Shown one piece after another: positions 55,345-64,000 of a DNA stretch of 64,000 nucleotides. A program made the position numbers and the translations under genes. Source of the DNA: Allobosea thiooxidans (GTDB lineage Bacteria; Pseudomonadota; Alphaproteobacteria; Rhizobiales; Beijerinckiaceae). Positions within the stretch are counted from its first letter, which is position 1, and each line of letters opens with the position of its first letter. The stretch is taken from the NCBI RefSeq assembly GCF_900168195.1, contig NZ_FUYX01000015.1, positions 1 to 64,000 of the forward strand. The letters are read 5' to 3'. Below the pieces are notes generated by a model. The model did no database searches, had not been told where the DNA came from, and saw only the letters and a list, made by a program, of their open reading frames with translations.

Positions 55345-56103
55345 TCAGGCGATCGGCTCGTGATCGGCCGACAGGTCTCCGGCAAAGCGCGCGATGGCGA
55401 GCCTTATCGTCTCCGCGATCACGGCGGTCTTGTCGAGACAGCGGAATTGCGGGCCGGCGACGACGATCGAGAGCCGCCGGTGATGGACGGGGAGGGGGAA
55501 TGCGACGCCGACGAGATCGGGGCTGAAGTCGCCATTGCTGAAATGATAGCCGCGGGCGGCGGAGCGCCTGATCTCTGCCTCGACCGCTTCGATGCTCATC
55601 GGCGTCGTTGCCGAATAGCGCTCGAAGCTGAGCTTGCGATACAGCGCCTGGCGCTCCGCCGGGGCATATTGGGCGAGGATGGCGCGGCCCGTCGAACTGG
55701 CGTGGATCGGCAGGCGATGGCCCACGCGCGCGAAATACCGGATCGGCGCCTTCGATTCGACGACATGGATGAAGATCGCATGCGTGCTCGCGGGCGCGCC
55801 GATCGCCGTGGTTTCGCCCGTCTCCTCGGCGATCTCCGCAACGAGCTGGAGGGCGGCTTCCGGCAGCGGCTCCGCCTTCGATACCGCCTGCGCCATGGCA
55901 AGCCAGCGCGGGCTGGGATAATAGCCGCCCCGCGCCCTCGGCTCGTAGAGATAGCCCTTCTCCGCGAGGGTACCGATCAGGTTGAAGGTGCTGGAGCGCG
56001 GCCAGCCGAGCTCGTCCGAGAGCTCGGCGAGAGTCGCCGGGCGCTGCCGGCGGGCGAAGAACTCGAGAAGCTCCAGAACGTTGGCCGCCTGCTTGACCTG
56101 CAT
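55345..56103 (-). CDS. IclR family transcriptional regulator
   Basis: A 252-residue IclR regulator. The winged helix (about 1-60) has KQAANVLELLEFF and LGWPRSSTFNLIGTLAEKGYL, and the effector domain has TTAIGAPASTHAIFIHVV and LPIHASSTGRAILAQ. GGAAGAAGC directly precedes the ATG. It lies 28 bases after the CitE-like gene on the same strand, as the last gene of the CoA-ester operon, so it is probably co-transcribed and autoregulated. The likely target is the 62305-62567 promoter region. Confidence 0.92.
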   Translation of the reverse strand: MQVKQAANVLELLEFFARRQRPATLAELSDELGWPRSSTFNLIGTLAEKGYLYEPRARGGYYPSPRWLAMAQAVSKAEPLPEAALQLVAEIAEETGETTAIGAPASTHAIFIHVVESKAPIRYFARVGHRLPIHASSTGRAILAQYAPAERQALYRKLSFERYSATTPMSIEAVEAEIRRSAARGYHFSNGDFSPDLVGVAFPLPVHHRRLSIVVAGPQFRCLDKTAVIAETIRLAIARFAGDLSADHEPIA

Positions 56104-56131
56104 GCTTCTTCCTGCTGCGCCTCGATCGCGA

Positions 56132-56992
56132 CTAGGACGGGGAGAGCGACGCCAGAATGCGCTCGGCAGCCCGCAGATGCGGCTTGTCGATCATCTGACC
56201 GTCGATTTTCACTACGCCGAGATCGGCCTGATTGCCAAATGCCTCGGTGATGCGGCGCGCCCAGGCGATCTCCTGTTCGCTCGGCCTGAACGCCAGATTG
56301 ACCGGTCCGACATGTTTCGGATGGATCACGCCCTTGGCCATGAAGCCGTCGCGCCGCGCATCCCGCGCCTCCTGCTCCACGGCGGCGAGATCGTCGATCG
56401 CGGTGGCGACCGTGTCCACGGCGACGACGCCGGCCGCCGCCGCGCCGGCGAGGCAGAGGTTCCGCGCAAGCTGATAGGGCGGCAGTACGCCGTGCGCGTC
56501 GCGGTTGGAGGTGGCGCCGAAGGAGGCGGCCAGATCTTCCGCGCCCCACATCATCCCCCAGAGCCGCTCGGAGCAGCCGCGATAGCCGCCGAGGGTGAAG
56601 AGCGATGCGGTCGTCTCGGTGACGATGGCGAGGATGAGCGTGCGGCCGGCTTCGATCCCGCAGGCGGCTTCGAGCGCGTCGAGCATGTGCGCCAGGCGCT
56701 GGACCTGCGCCGGGCCGTCGCATTTCGGCAGGACGATGCCGTCCGGCCGGTGCGGCATCACGGCTGCGAGGTCGACGGCGCTGAGGCCCGTATCGAAGGC
56801 GTTGATGCGGACGAGCAGCTTCTGGGGCCCCCGCGGAGCCTGCAGCATCGTCGCCGTCTCGCGGCGCGCGGTCTCCTTGGCGTCGCGCGCGACGGAATCT
56901 TCGAGGTCGAGGATCAGCGCGTCGGCGCCGCATTCGCTGGCGCGGGCGAATTTCCTGGCGCTGTCGCCGGGAACGAAGAGGAGGCTGCGCAT
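56132..56992 (-). CDS. CitE/HpcH-type acyl-CoA lyase
   Basis: A 286-residue lyase of the citrate-lyase-beta/malyl-CoA lyase family. RSLLFVPGD is the family start, LVRINAFDTG supplies Arg62, AIVTETTASLF includes metal-ligand Glu126 and GAEDLAASFG (150-159) includes the acid at 152-153. It cleaves a 3-hydroxyacyl-CoA such as citramalyl-CoA or beta-methylmalyl-CoA into acetyl- or propionyl-CoA and a keto acid. The ATG shares a base with the MaoC stop (TGATG), which shows tight coupling to the hydratase. Confidence 0.88.
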   Translation of the reverse strand: MRSLLFVPGDSARKFARASECGADALILDLEDSVARDAKETARRETATMLQAPRGPQKLLVRINAFDTGLSAVDLAAVMPHRPDGIVLPKCDGPAQVQRLAHMLDALEAACGIEAGRTLILAIVTETTASLFTLGGYRGCSERLWGMMWGAEDLAASFGATSNRDAHGVLPPYQLARNLCLAGAAAAGVVAVDTVATAIDDLAAVEQEARDARRDGFMAKGVIHPKHVGPVNLAFRPSEQEIAWARRITEAFGNQADLGVVKIDGQMIDKPHLRAAERILASLSPS

Positions 56993-57453
56993 CAGGCAGC
57001 CGCCTTGCGCCGGTGCATCATGGCCATGCGCCGGCACATTGCCACGACCTCGCCGCGCTGGTTCAGGCATTCATGCTCGAATTCGACGAGCCCGGCCGCC
57101 GGGCGCGACTTGCTCTCGCGTTTGGCGAGGACCTTCGTCCGGGAGCGCAGGGTGTCGCCGTGGAAGACCGGCTTCGGGAAGCGCACGTCGCTCATGCCGA
57201 GATTGCCGATCGTGGTGCCGAGCGTCGTGTCCGAAACGCTCATCCCGATCATGATGCCGAGCGTGTAGAGGCTGTTGAACAGTGGCTGGCCCCATTCGGT
57301 CCGGCTCGCGAAATCGGCGTCGATATGGAGCGGTTGCGGGTTCAGCGTCATCAGGCTGAAGCTGATGTTGTCCTGCTCGGTGACCGTTCGGGTATAGGCA
57401 TGTTCGAAGGTCTGCCCGACCTCGAACTCCTCGAAGTAACGTCCGGCCATCAT
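56992..57453 (-). CDS. MaoC family acyl-CoA hydratase
   Basis: A 153-residue hot-dog-fold hydratase. [20 protein letters not shown] and the NPQPLHID segment are typical of MaoC-type (R)-hydratases, and [20 protein letters not shown] fits the mesaconyl/itaconyl-CoA hydratase branch. It would hydrate an unsaturated C5-dicarboxylyl-CoA to the 3-hydroxy form used by the CitE-like lyase. The ATG at 57453 forms an ATGA overlap with the racemase stop; a second ATG is adjacent. AGGAG is 4-5 bases upstream. Confidence 0.88.
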   Translation of the reverse strand: MMAGRYFEEFEVGQTFEHAYTRTVTEQDNISFSLMTLNPQPLHIDADFASRTEWGQPLFNSLYTLGIMIGMSVSDTTLGTTIGNLGMSDVRFPKPVFHGDTLRSRTKVLAKRESKSRPAAGLVEFEHECLNQRGEVVAMCRRMAMMHRRKAAA

Positions 57454-58652
57454 CGTGCTCCTGCGGTTCCATTCGCTTCGGGGATATCGGCCGCGGCGCG
57501 GAGGGCGCCGGCGGCCTGCAATCGATCGATCAGGGCGGTGGGCAGGCCCCACTCCGCCAGAGCGGCCCGCCCGCCCATGCCGGGTGCCCGCGCCGCCGTC
57601 GGAGCGGCGGGAGGCGTTCGGCTGAAACGCGGCTGCGGCGCGGGCTGCACGACGCCGTCGATGACGACGAAGCTCGCCCGCGCCTTCGCCTGGTCGTGCT
57701 CCGGTGCCTCGGCGAGGCTGAGCACGGGTGCGAAGCAGGCATCCGTGCCTTCGAGCACCTCGCACCATGCCGCGCGGCTGCGCTCGGCGAAGCGCCGGCG
57801 CAGCAGCTCGCGGGCATGCGGCCAGGACGCGCGGTCGTCGACATCGGGGAAGCCGGCCGGGTCGAAGCCGATCCGGCGCAGCAAGTCGTCCCGAAACTTC
57901 TTCTCGATCGGGGCGATGGCGATCCATCCGCCATCGGCGCAAGCGTAGGTCTCGTAATGCGGCGCGCCTGAATCGAGCAGGTTCGTGCCCCGCTCGGGCC
58001 TGTGGATGCCGGCGGCCGCAAGGCCGAAGAGGCTTGCCATCAGCGTCGCGCTGCCCTCGACCATGGCGGCGTCGACGACCTGGCCCTTGCCGGAGCGGCC
58101 GGCTTCGAGCAGGGCGCAGACGATGCCGAAGGCGAGCAGCATGGCACCGCCGCCATAATCGCCGATCAGGTTGAGCGGCACGCTCGGAGCCTGGCCGGCG
58201 CGGCCGATCGCGGAGAGCGCACCGGACAGCGCGATGTAGTTGAGGTCGTGGCCGGCGGCCTTGGCGAGCGGGCCGTCCTGCCCCCAGCCGGTGACGCGTC
58301 CGTAGACCAGCCGCGGATTGCGCACCAGGCAGATCTCCGGCCCCAGCCCGAGGCGCTCCATGGTTCCGGGCCGGAAACCTTCGATCAGCGCGTCGGCCTG
58401 ATCGATGAGTTCAAGCGCGCAGGCGATCGCTTCCGGCCGCTTCAGGTCGAGAGCGACCGAACGGCGCCCGCGACGGGTGACGTCGAACCGGGTCGGCTTC
58501 TCGATGCCGAGTCCGCTCGGCTCCAGCCTGTCGATGATGATGACGTCGGCGCCGAGATCGGAGAGCAGCATGGCCGCCATCGGGGCCGGGCCGATGCCGG
58601 CGATCTCGACCACCTTGACGCCTGCGAGCGGGCCGCCGCGAGCCACAGTCAT
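57450..58652 (-). CDS. Alpha-methylacyl-CoA racemase-like CaiB family protein
   Basis: A 400-residue CaiB/BaiF family protein. The residues used by alpha-methylacyl-CoA racemase are present: His135-Asp136 in [12 protein letters not shown], Asp165 in GDYGGGA and Glu234 in HYETY. This favours a racemase over a CoA-transferase. It could invert the methyl-branched centre of methylsuccinyl- or citramalyl-CoA. The start at 58652 has AAGGAGATACCCG upstream; the longer open frame runs through the next gene. Both ends overlap neighbours by four bases. Confidence 0.85.
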   Translation of the reverse strand: MTVARGGPLAGVKVVEIAGIGPAPMAAMLLSDLGADVIIIDRLEPSGLGIEKPTRFDVTRRGRRSVALDLKRPEAIACALELIDQADALIEGFRPGTMERLGLGPEICLVRNPRLVYGRVTGWGQDGPLAKAAGHDLNYIALSGALSAIGRAGQAPSVPLNLIGDYGGGAMLLAFGIVCALLEAGRSGKGQVVDAAMVEGSATLMASLFGLAAAGIHRPERGTNLLDSGAPHYETYACADGGWIAIAPIEKKFRDDLLRRIGFDPAGFPDVDDRASWPHARELLRRRFAERSRAAWCEVLEGTDACFAPVLSLAEAPEHDQAKARASFVVIDGVVQPAPQPRFSRTPPAAPTAARAPGMGGRAALAEWGLPTALIDRLQAAGALRAAADIPEANGTAGAR

Positions 58653-59902
58653 CGGGTATCTCCTTCGCACAGGCTGCGCTCCAGCATCTCGCGATGCTGC
58701 GGTGCCGCGATCGCGATCAGGGCACGAGCCCGTTCGGCGTCGCTGCGATGGGCGAGCTCGGCGATGCCGTACTCGGTCACGATCGTGTCGGCGTCGGTGC
58801 GGGCGACCGTGACCGTCGCAACCCGGGGCACGATCCGCGAGACCTTCCCGGTCCGATCGGTGGCACGCAGGGCGACGATGGCGCGGCCGCCCTGCGATGC
58901 CCTTGCTCCGCGGATGAAGTCGCACATCCCGCCAGCGCCGCCGACAGGGGCCCCATCGGCGGTTTCGGCATTGATCTGGCCGGACAGGTCGACCTCGATC
59001 GCAGCGTTGATGGCGGTCATCCGCTCCTGTCGCGCGAGAACGGAATGGGCGTGGGTATGGGCGGCGGGGCGCAGCCGGATGGCGTCGTTGCGGTCGAGCA
59101 TGTCGAAGGCACGCCGCGATCCGACGACGACATTGGCGACGGCCTGCCCGCGATCGACGGTTTTGCGGGCATCGGTGAAGACGCCGCCCGCGATCAGCTC
59201 CGCCATCCGGTCGCCGAAGACGCCGGAATGGATGCCGAGCTCGCGATGATCCGCGAAGCCGTCGAGGATCGCATCTGGGATGGCGCCGATGCCGATCTGG
59301 ATGGTCGCGCCGTCGGGCACCAGCGCCGCGACATGGCCTGCGATCGCGCGCTCGACCTCTCCTGCGGCGGTCGCGGGAGAGGAGACCGGCTCGCGTTCCG
59401 TCTCGACGAGCGCATCGACGCGCAGGCCGGGGGCGATTTCCGCCCCGACGCACCAGGGCGCGCGGCTGCTCACCTCGGCGATGACGCAGCGTGCTTGGCG
59501 GGCCGCGGCGAGGACGTAGTCGTTGGCGAGCGTCGCGCACAGGCCGCCCGGCCCTGCCGCAAGCTGGAGGAGCACGACGTCGGCCCGGATGCGTCCCGAC
59601 GCGAAGCCGGCCTCGAGCGCGCCGTAGTGAAGCGGCCAGACGTCGAGCTGCCTGCGCCGGGCGAGCCGGCTCGCCCGGCCCATTGCGCCATAGCCGGCGA
59701 ACCGCATTTCCGCCGGTGCCGCATCGAAGCTGGTCGAGGTCACGGTGCCGAGGAAGGTCTCGAACGGCCCGGCCGCGCCGAGCGCCGCGGGCAACGCGGC
59801 GGCGAGCGTCTGCGGCTCCGCGGAAACCTGGCCGCACAGAACCCGATCACCGGGCCTGATGAACGCGGCCAGATCCAGCGCCCCTGCCTCGATCCGGCGC
59901 AT
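58649..59902 (-). CDS. Acetyl-CoA hydrolase/4-hydroxybutyrate CoA-transferase family protein
   Basis: A 417-residue class I CoA-transferase-type protein. [25 protein letters not shown] and the block [16 protein letters not shown] are the family signatures, and the last includes the expected catalytic glutamate region. [13 protein letters not shown] is the C-terminal glycine loop. Members activate acetate, 4-hydroxybutyrate or itaconate by CoA transfer. Its position between an acyl-CoA dehydrogenase and a racemase suggests it activates the acid that the operon breaks down. The start is 1 base from the dehydrogenase stop. Confidence 0.88.
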   Translation of the reverse strand: MRRIEAGALDLAAFIRPGDRVLCGQVSAEPQTLAAALPAALGAAGPFETFLGTVTSTSFDAAPAEMRFAGYGAMGRASRLARRRQLDVWPLHYGALEAGFASGRIRADVVLLQLAAGPGGLCATLANDYVLAAARQARCVIAEVSSRAPWCVGAEIAPGLRVDALVETEREPVSSPATAAGEVERAIAGHVAALVPDGATIQIGIGAIPDAILDGFADHRELGIHSGVFGDRMAELIAGGVFTDARKTVDRGQAVANVVVGSRRAFDMLDRNDAIRLRPAAHTHAHSVLARQERMTAINAAIEVDLSGQINAETADGAPVGGAGGMCDFIRGARASQGGRAIVALRATDRTGKVSRIVPRVATVTVARTDADTIVTEYGIAELAHRSDAERARALIAIAAPQHREMLERSLCEGDTR

Positions 59903-61069
59903 TCAGTAGGACTTCGGCAGGCCGAGCACCTTCTCGGCGATGAAGCAGAGCACGAGCTGCGGGCTGATCGGCGCGATGCGCGGGATCATCACTTCGCGCA
60001 GATAGCGCTCGACATGGAATTCCTTGGCATAGCCGAAGCCGCCATGGGTCATCACCGCCTGCTGGCAGGCATCGAAGCCCGCTTCGCCGGCGAGATATTT
60101 GGCGGCATTGGCGCTGGCGCCGCAGGGCAGGCCGGAATCATACTCCCAGGCCGCGCGCATCACCATCAGCCAGGCGGCCTCGAGCTGCATCCAGTTGCGG
60201 GCGAGCGGATGCTGGATCGCCTGGTTCTGGCCGATCGGGCGGTTGAAGACGACGCGTTCCTTGGCATAGGCCGTCGCGCGGGCGAGAGCGAGCTGGCCGA
60301 GGCCGATCGCCTCCGAGGCGATCAGCACGCGCTCCGGGTTCATCCCGTGCAGGATGTATTCGAAGCCGCGCCCTTCCTCGCCGATGCGGTCTTCGACCGG
60401 GATCTCGAAACCCTCGATGAAGAGCTCGTTCGAGTCGACGACCTTGCGGCCCATCTTCTCGATCTCGTGCACCTTGATCCGGCTGCGGTCGAAATCGGTG
60501 TAGAACAGGCTCAGGCCGTGGGTCGGCTTCTTCACCTCCTCCAGCGGCGTGGTGCGCGCGAGCAGCAGGATCTTGTCGGCGACCTGGGCGGTCGAGATCC
60601 AGACCTTCTGCCCGTCGACGACATAGCGGTCGCCCTTGCGGACCGCGCGGGTCTTGAGCTGCGTCGTGTTGAGGCCGGTGTTCGGCTCGGTGACGGCGAA
60701 GCAGGCCTTCTCCTTGCCCTGGACCATGGGCGGCAGCATCCGCCGCTTCTGCTCCGCGGTGCCGTGGACGAGCACGGGGTTCAGGCCGAAGATATTGATG
60801 TGCAGGCAGGATGCGCCCGACATGCCGGCGCCTGATTCCGCGATCGCGCGCATCATGATCGCGGCCTCGGTGATGCCGAGCCCGGAACCGCCATATTCCT
60901 CGGGTATGCAGATGCCGAGCCAGCCGGCCTCAGCGAAGGCTGCGTAGAAATCCTCCGGGAAGCCGCCCTCGCGGTCGCGCTTCAGCCAGTAGTCGTCGCC
61001 GAAGCGCTTGCAGATCGCGGTGATCGCCTCGCGGATCGCTTCCTGGTCGTCACTCAGCCTGAAATCCAT
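59903..61069 (-). CDS. Acyl-CoA dehydrogenase
   Basis: A 388-residue FAD-dependent acyl-CoA dehydrogenase. ACFAVTEPNTG and KVWISTA are the flavin-binding signatures, and THGGFGYAKEFHVER is the C-terminal block. The glutamate used as base in most family members (in YEGT) is absent: that region reads APISPQ. Glu246 in MNPERVLIASEAIGLG aligns instead with the isovaleryl-CoA dehydrogenase base, which suits branched acyl-CoA substrates. The ATG at 61069 lies 11 bases from the CaiB stop. Confidence 0.9.
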   Translation of the reverse strand: MDFRLSDDQEAIREAITAICKRFGDDYWLKRDREGGFPEDFYAAFAEAGWLGICIPEEYGGSGLGITEAAIMMRAIAESGAGMSGASCLHINIFGLNPVLVHGTAEQKRRMLPPMVQGKEKACFAVTEPNTGLNTTQLKTRAVRKGDRYVVDGQKVWISTAQVADKILLLARTTPLEEVKKPTHGLSLFYTDFDRSRIKVHEIEKMGRKVVDSNELFIEGFEIPVEDRIGEEGRGFEYILHGMNPERVLIASEAIGLGQLALARATAYAKERVVFNRPIGQNQAIQHPLARNWMQLEAAWLMVMRAAWEYDSGLPCGASANAAKYLAGEAGFDACQQAVMTHGGFGYAKEFHVERYLREVMIPRIAPISPQLVLCFIAEKVLGLPKSY

Positions 61070-61080
61070 CTGCTCGTTCC

Positions 61081-62304
61081 TCAGCTTTCCGCCATGTCCG
61101 GGGTGCGTTCCGGCGCCAGCAGCGCGCGCCGCGCCGCCAGGTCCTCGATCTCTCGCTCCGAGAAGCCAGCCTCGCGCAGGATCGCGACGCCGTCCTGCCC
61201 CTTGCGCGGCGGCAGGCGCCGGATCTCGCTGGGCGTGCGGGACCAGGAGGCGGCGAGCCGCATCATCCGCAGACGCCCCTCGGTGGGGTGGTCGACGGGC
61301 TGGAAGAAGCCGGTCTTCTCCAGATGCGGGTCGCTGAGCACGCTGTCGAAATCGTGCATGGGCATCGACGGGATGTCGGCGCGCTCCAGCAGGTCCAGCC
61401 ACTCCGCCGTGCTGCGCTGCGTGAAGATGCGTCCGAGCTCGCCATAGACATGGTCGATGGCGGCGATCCGATTGGCGAAACTCGCAAAACGCGGGTCGCG
61501 CTGCGGCAGGTCCGCCTGGCCGATCGCCGTCAGGAAGCTCGTCCACTGCTTGTCGGTGTAGATCAGGGCGCAGACATAGCCGTCGCTGGTGCGGTAGGGC
61601 CGGCGATCCGGCGAGAGCTGGCGGGGATAGCCTCCGCCGCCGATCGGCGGCTCGAAGGTAAGGCCGCCGAGATGGTCGCCCAGCACGAAGCCGACCATGG
61701 TCTCGAACATCGGAATGTCGACCTGCTGGCCGAGGCCGGTGCGGTCCCGATTCACCAGCGTGGCGCAGATCGCGCCGACCGCGGCCAGGCCCACCACCCG
61801 ATCGGCGACTGCGGAAGGAACGTAGCGCGGCGTGCCGTCGCCGGCTTTGGCGATCAGGGCGGACATCACCGAGGCGCCCTGGATCAGGTCGTCATAGGCC
61901 GGCCTGGCGGCATAGGGGCCATCCTGCCCGAAGCCGAAGAGCCCGGCATAGACGAGGCGCGGATTGATCGCGGCCAGCGTTTCGTAGCCGAGGCCCAGCC
62001 GGCGCATCGCCTGCGGGCGGATGTTGTAGACCAGCACGTCCGCATCGGCCGCCAGCTTCAGCAGGGCCTGCCGGCCGGCATCCTGCTTCAGGTCGAGGCA
62101 GATGCTGCGCTTGTTGCGGTTGGCGTTGAGGTAGATCGCGCCCATGCCTGGATTTCGAGACGGTGCGATCTGGCGGGTGACGTCGCCGTCCGGCGCCTCG
62201 ACCTTGATCACGTCGGCGCCCATGTCGCCCAGCATCTGCGTCGCATAGGGCCCCATCAGGACCGACGTCATGTCGATGATCTTGGTGCCTTCGAGCGGAC
62301 CCAT
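61081..62304 (-). CDS. Class III CoA-transferase (CaiB/BaiF family)
   Basis: A 407-residue family III CoA-transferase. The nucleophile Asp168 sits in PSAVADRVVGL, matching Asp169 of formyl-CoA transferase, and RPAYDDLIQ precedes it. The N-terminal MLGDMGADVIKVEAP is typical. Unlike the paralogue at 57450 it lacks the racemase residues, so it is a true transferase. It is the first gene of the minus-strand CoA-ester operon, next to a 263-base divergent promoter region. Confidence 0.9.
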   Translation of the reverse strand: MGPLEGTKIIDMTSVLMGPYATQMLGDMGADVIKVEAPDGDVTRQIAPSRNPGMGAIYLNANRNKRSICLDLKQDAGRQALLKLAADADVLVYNIRPQAMRRLGLGYETLAAINPRLVYAGLFGFGQDGPYAARPAYDDLIQGASVMSALIAKAGDGTPRYVPSAVADRVVGLAAVGAICATLVNRDRTGLGQQVDIPMFETMVGFVLGDHLGGLTFEPPIGGGGYPRQLSPDRRPYRTSDGYVCALIYTDKQWTSFLTAIGQADLPQRDPRFASFANRIAAIDHVYGELGRIFTQRSTAEWLDLLERADIPSMPMHDFDSVLSDPHLEKTGFFQPVDHPTEGRLRMMRLAASWSRTPSEIRRLPPRKGQDGVAILREAGFSEREIEDLAARRALLAPERTPDMAES

Positions 62305-62394
62305 GCCTCTTCCTTTCAGGCCGTGACTGGCCGATGCAGATATTCATATACAGGGATTATTTGTCCAGAGAAGATGCGATTAATGCTGCGTTGC

Positions 62395-62416
62395 CGCATC
62401 GATTTGGTGCGATGCG
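62395..62416. promoter_or_regulatory. Inverted repeat in the divergent CoA-operon promoter region
   Basis: CGCATCG and CGATGCG form an exact 7-base dyad with an 8-base spacer, 90 bases before the CaiB start. A third half copy, GATGCGAT, lies at 62373-62380. The region separates the operon from the divergent aldehyde dehydrogenase and is a candidate site for the IclR protein encoded at 55345. Confidence 0.5.
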
Positions 62417-62508
62417 AGATTTAAGTGCAGGTGGTGCGAGGCCAATTTCACAATATTTTTCAATGAAATAGCGGGGTTTTGAATTTTTTCGGCGATGCAT
62501 GTGTGCGG

Positions 62509-62538
62509 TTGACACTCAAATTCATCACTGTGTACAGA
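62509..62538 (+). promoter_or_regulatory. Candidate promoter of the terminal aldehyde dehydrogenase
   Basis: TTGACA (62509-62514) is an exact -35 hexamer. With an 18-base spacer, TACAGA (62533-62538) would be a weak -10. It lies about 30 bases before the GTG start. Confidence 0.45.
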
Positions 62539-62567
62539 TTTATCCGACCCATGAACCGGAGGTGCTC

Positions 62568-64000
62568 GTGGCCATCGCGTTGGACCCTCAATCGGAGCTG
62601 CGGGCGCCGGCAGGATCGCTGGTCCGCTACGATCGTCTCTTCGTCGGGGGCGAATGGGTTGCTCCGCTCGATGGCGGTCTCGTTGAAAGCATCGATCCCG
62701 CCACCGGCCTGCCCTGGGCGGAGGTCGGCTTCGGCGGCCCGCGCGACATCGACCGCGCCGTCGCGGCGGCGCGCGAGGCCTTCGAAGGGCCGTGGCGCCG
62801 TATGCCTGGTTGGGAGAGGGCGGCCTTGCTCCGTCGCCTCGCCGATCTCTATCGCGAGCATGCGGGCGAGATGGCCGTGCTGGAGTCGCGGGATTCGGGC
62901 CGTGCGATCCGCGAGGCACGCGCCGATCTCGGCGCGCACCATCATTGGTACCAGTGGTTCGCGTCGCTTGCCGACAAGATTTCCGGCCGCACCATCCCGA
63001 TGGACGATACGGTGCATTGCTTCACCACGCGCGTTCCGGTCGGCGTCGTCGGGGCGATCACGCCGTGGAACGCGCCGATGCTGACGACGACCTGGAAGGT
63101 TGCGCCGGCGCTCGCGGCAGGCTGCACCGTCGTGCTGAAGCCGGCCGAGCAGACACCGGTCACTGCGCTGGAATTGGCCCGGCTGATCGAGAAGGCCGGC
63201 TTTCCGCCCGGCGTCTTCAATGTCGTGCCGGGCTACGGGCGCGACGCCGGCGCCCGCCTCGTCGCCCATCCGGGCGTCGACAAGATCGCCTTTACCGGCG
63301 AGGGGCGTACGGCCAAGACGATCCTGCGCAACGGCGCGGACAATCTGAAGCGCTTCTCGTTCGAGCTCGGCGGCAAAGCGCCGCACATCATCTTCGCGGA
63401 CGCCGACGTCGATCAGGCCGTCAACGCCGCGACGTCCTCGGCCTGGGCCGTCTGCGGCCAGAGCTGCGCGCTCGGCTCGCGGGTCCTGGTCGAGCGGCCG
63501 ATCTACGACCGCGTGGTGGCCGCCTTCGCCGAGCGCGCGCGGAAGGTCCGCGTCGGCATGCCGCTCGACGAGACGACGCATATGGGGCCGCAGGCGCATG
63601 CCGAGCAGCTCGACAAGACGCTCTCCTACATCAAGATCGGCCGGTCCGAGGGGGCCGAGCTGATCGCCGGCGGCGGGCGGCTGACGGACGGGCCGCTTGC
63701 GAACGGCTACTTCGTCGCCCCGACCGTCTTCGCCAATGTCGCCAACGAGATGCGGATCGCCCGGGAGGAGATCTTCGGTCCGGTTGCCGCGCTGATCCCC
63801 TTCTCGGGCGAGGAGGAGGCGGTCGCGATCGCCAACGACACGACCTATGGGCTGACAGCTGGCCTCTGGACCCGCGATGTCGGGCGGGCGCACCGCGTCT
63901 CGGCGCGCATCCAGGCCGGCATCGTCTGGGTCAACACCTATCGCTACATCCGCTGGTCGACGCCCTATGGCGGGTTCAAGGCCAGCGGCTGGGGACGGGA
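62568..64000 (+). CDS. Aldehyde dehydrogenase (3' end outside window)
   Basis: An open frame from GTG at 62568 to the window end, 477 codons of an expected 490-500. GGAGGTGCTC directly precedes the start. PWNAP (166-170), KPAEQTP (191-197), Glu266 in ELGGK and Cys300 in GQSCALGSR show an active aldehyde dehydrogenase. The cofactor loop usually FTGST reads FTGEGRTAK (242-250), an unusual change of Ser to Glu and Gly to Ala. It is divergent from the CoA-ester operon and may provide or remove its aldehyde intermediate. Only the last 15-20 residues after the FKASGWGR motif are missing. Confidence 0.9.
   Translation, partial: MAIALDPQSELRAPAGSLVRYDRLFVGGEWVAPLDGGLVESIDPATGLPWAEVGFGGPRDIDRAVAAAREAFEGPWRRMPGWERAALLRRLADLYREHAGEMAVLESRDSGRAIREARADLGAHHHWYQWFASLADKISGRTIPMDDTVHCFTTRVPVGVVGAITPWNAPMLTTTWKVAPALAAGCTVVLKPAEQTPVTALELARLIEKAGFPPGVFNVVPGYGRDAGARLVAHPGVDKIAFTGEGRTAKTILRNGADNLKRFSFELGGKAPHIIFADADVDQAVNAATSSAWAVCGQSCALGSRVLVERPIYDRVVAAFAERARKVRVGMPLDETTHMGPQAHAEQLDKTLSYIKIGRSEGAELIAGGGRLTDGPLANGYFVAPTVFANVANEMRIAREEIFGPVAALIPFSGEEEAVAIANDTTYGLTAGLWTRDVGRAHRVSARIQAGIVWVNTYRYIRWSTPYGGFKASGWGR

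Noticed and set aside
58694..60835. Plus-strand frame of 713 codons across the CoA-transferase and acyl-CoA dehydrogenase genes
   Set aside because: It spans two overlapping minus-strand genes and has Arg/Asp/Gly-rich sequence typical of GC-rich shadows.

Overview
The window is high-GC DNA from what looks like an alphaproteobacterium of the Hyphomicrobiales (Bosea- or Bradyrhizobium-like). This is inferred from base composition, gene families and the density of ABC importers and one-component regulators; no rRNA or tRNA is present to confirm it. I see no phage, insertion sequence, CRISPR array, rRNA or tRNA. There are 53 credible protein genes, two of them cut by the window ends. Nearly all are catabolic enzymes, solute importers and their local regulators. 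The window reads as a chain of self-contained nutrient-use modules.

Layout. (1) 1-123: end of a membrane protein. (2) 372-13218: threonine aldolase, two M20 amidohydrolases, LysR, aldehyde dehydrogenase, a family-5 solute-binding protein (SBP), a GMC oxidoreductase, a DppB/DppC-type permease pair and a threonine-dehydratase-like enzyme. (3) 13571-22305: Gfo/Idh oxidoreductase, lactonase-like amidohydrolase, 5-dehydro-4-deoxyglucarate dehydratase, a third M20 amidohydrolase, a second permease pair, a FadR-type regulator and a second SBP. (4) 22678-31126, minus strand: LysR, a complete DppBCDF-type importer with SBP, and a CocE/NonD hydrolase. (5) 31368-36363: a fourth SBP, an alpha/beta hydrolase, a class III aminotransferase and a regulator with two winged helices. 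(6) 36648-41596: amino-acid ABC importer, ThDP enzyme and IclR. (7) 41725-46592: PP2C-like phosphatase and an iron/phosphonate-type ABC importer. (8) 46652-51120: gulonate-dehydrogenase-like enzyme, Bug-type SBP, IlvD/Edd dehydratase and FCD regulator. (9) 51386-55162: TetR and a HlyD/FtsX/ATPase exporter. (10) 55345-64000: IclR, a CoA-ester operon (CitE-like lyase, MaoC hydratase, racemase, two CoA-transferases, acyl-CoA dehydrogenase) and a divergent aldehyde dehydrogenase.

How the genes may work together. Modules 2-5 together hold four family-5 SBPs and three DppB/C permease pairs but only one DppD/F ATPase pair (26228-28224). Each set sits beside hydrolases or amino-acid enzymes. My leading hypothesis is a scavenging region in which several SBP/permease sets share one ATPase pair and feed amide- or ester-linked compounds to cytoplasmic M20 or alpha/beta hydrolases. 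The released beta-hydroxy amino acids, aldehydes, alcohols and sugar acids would then go to threonine aldolase, dehydratase, aldehyde dehydrogenase, GMC oxidoreductase and the glucarate-type dehydratase. Module 10 has the enzyme set expected for itaconate- or methylsuccinate-type C5 dicarboxylate breakdown to acetyl-CoA and pyruvate.

Functions come from motifs read by eye. Substrates are inferred and not proven by sequence. Where a longer open frame existed, starts were chosen from visible ribosome-binding sites, overlaps and family N-termini.
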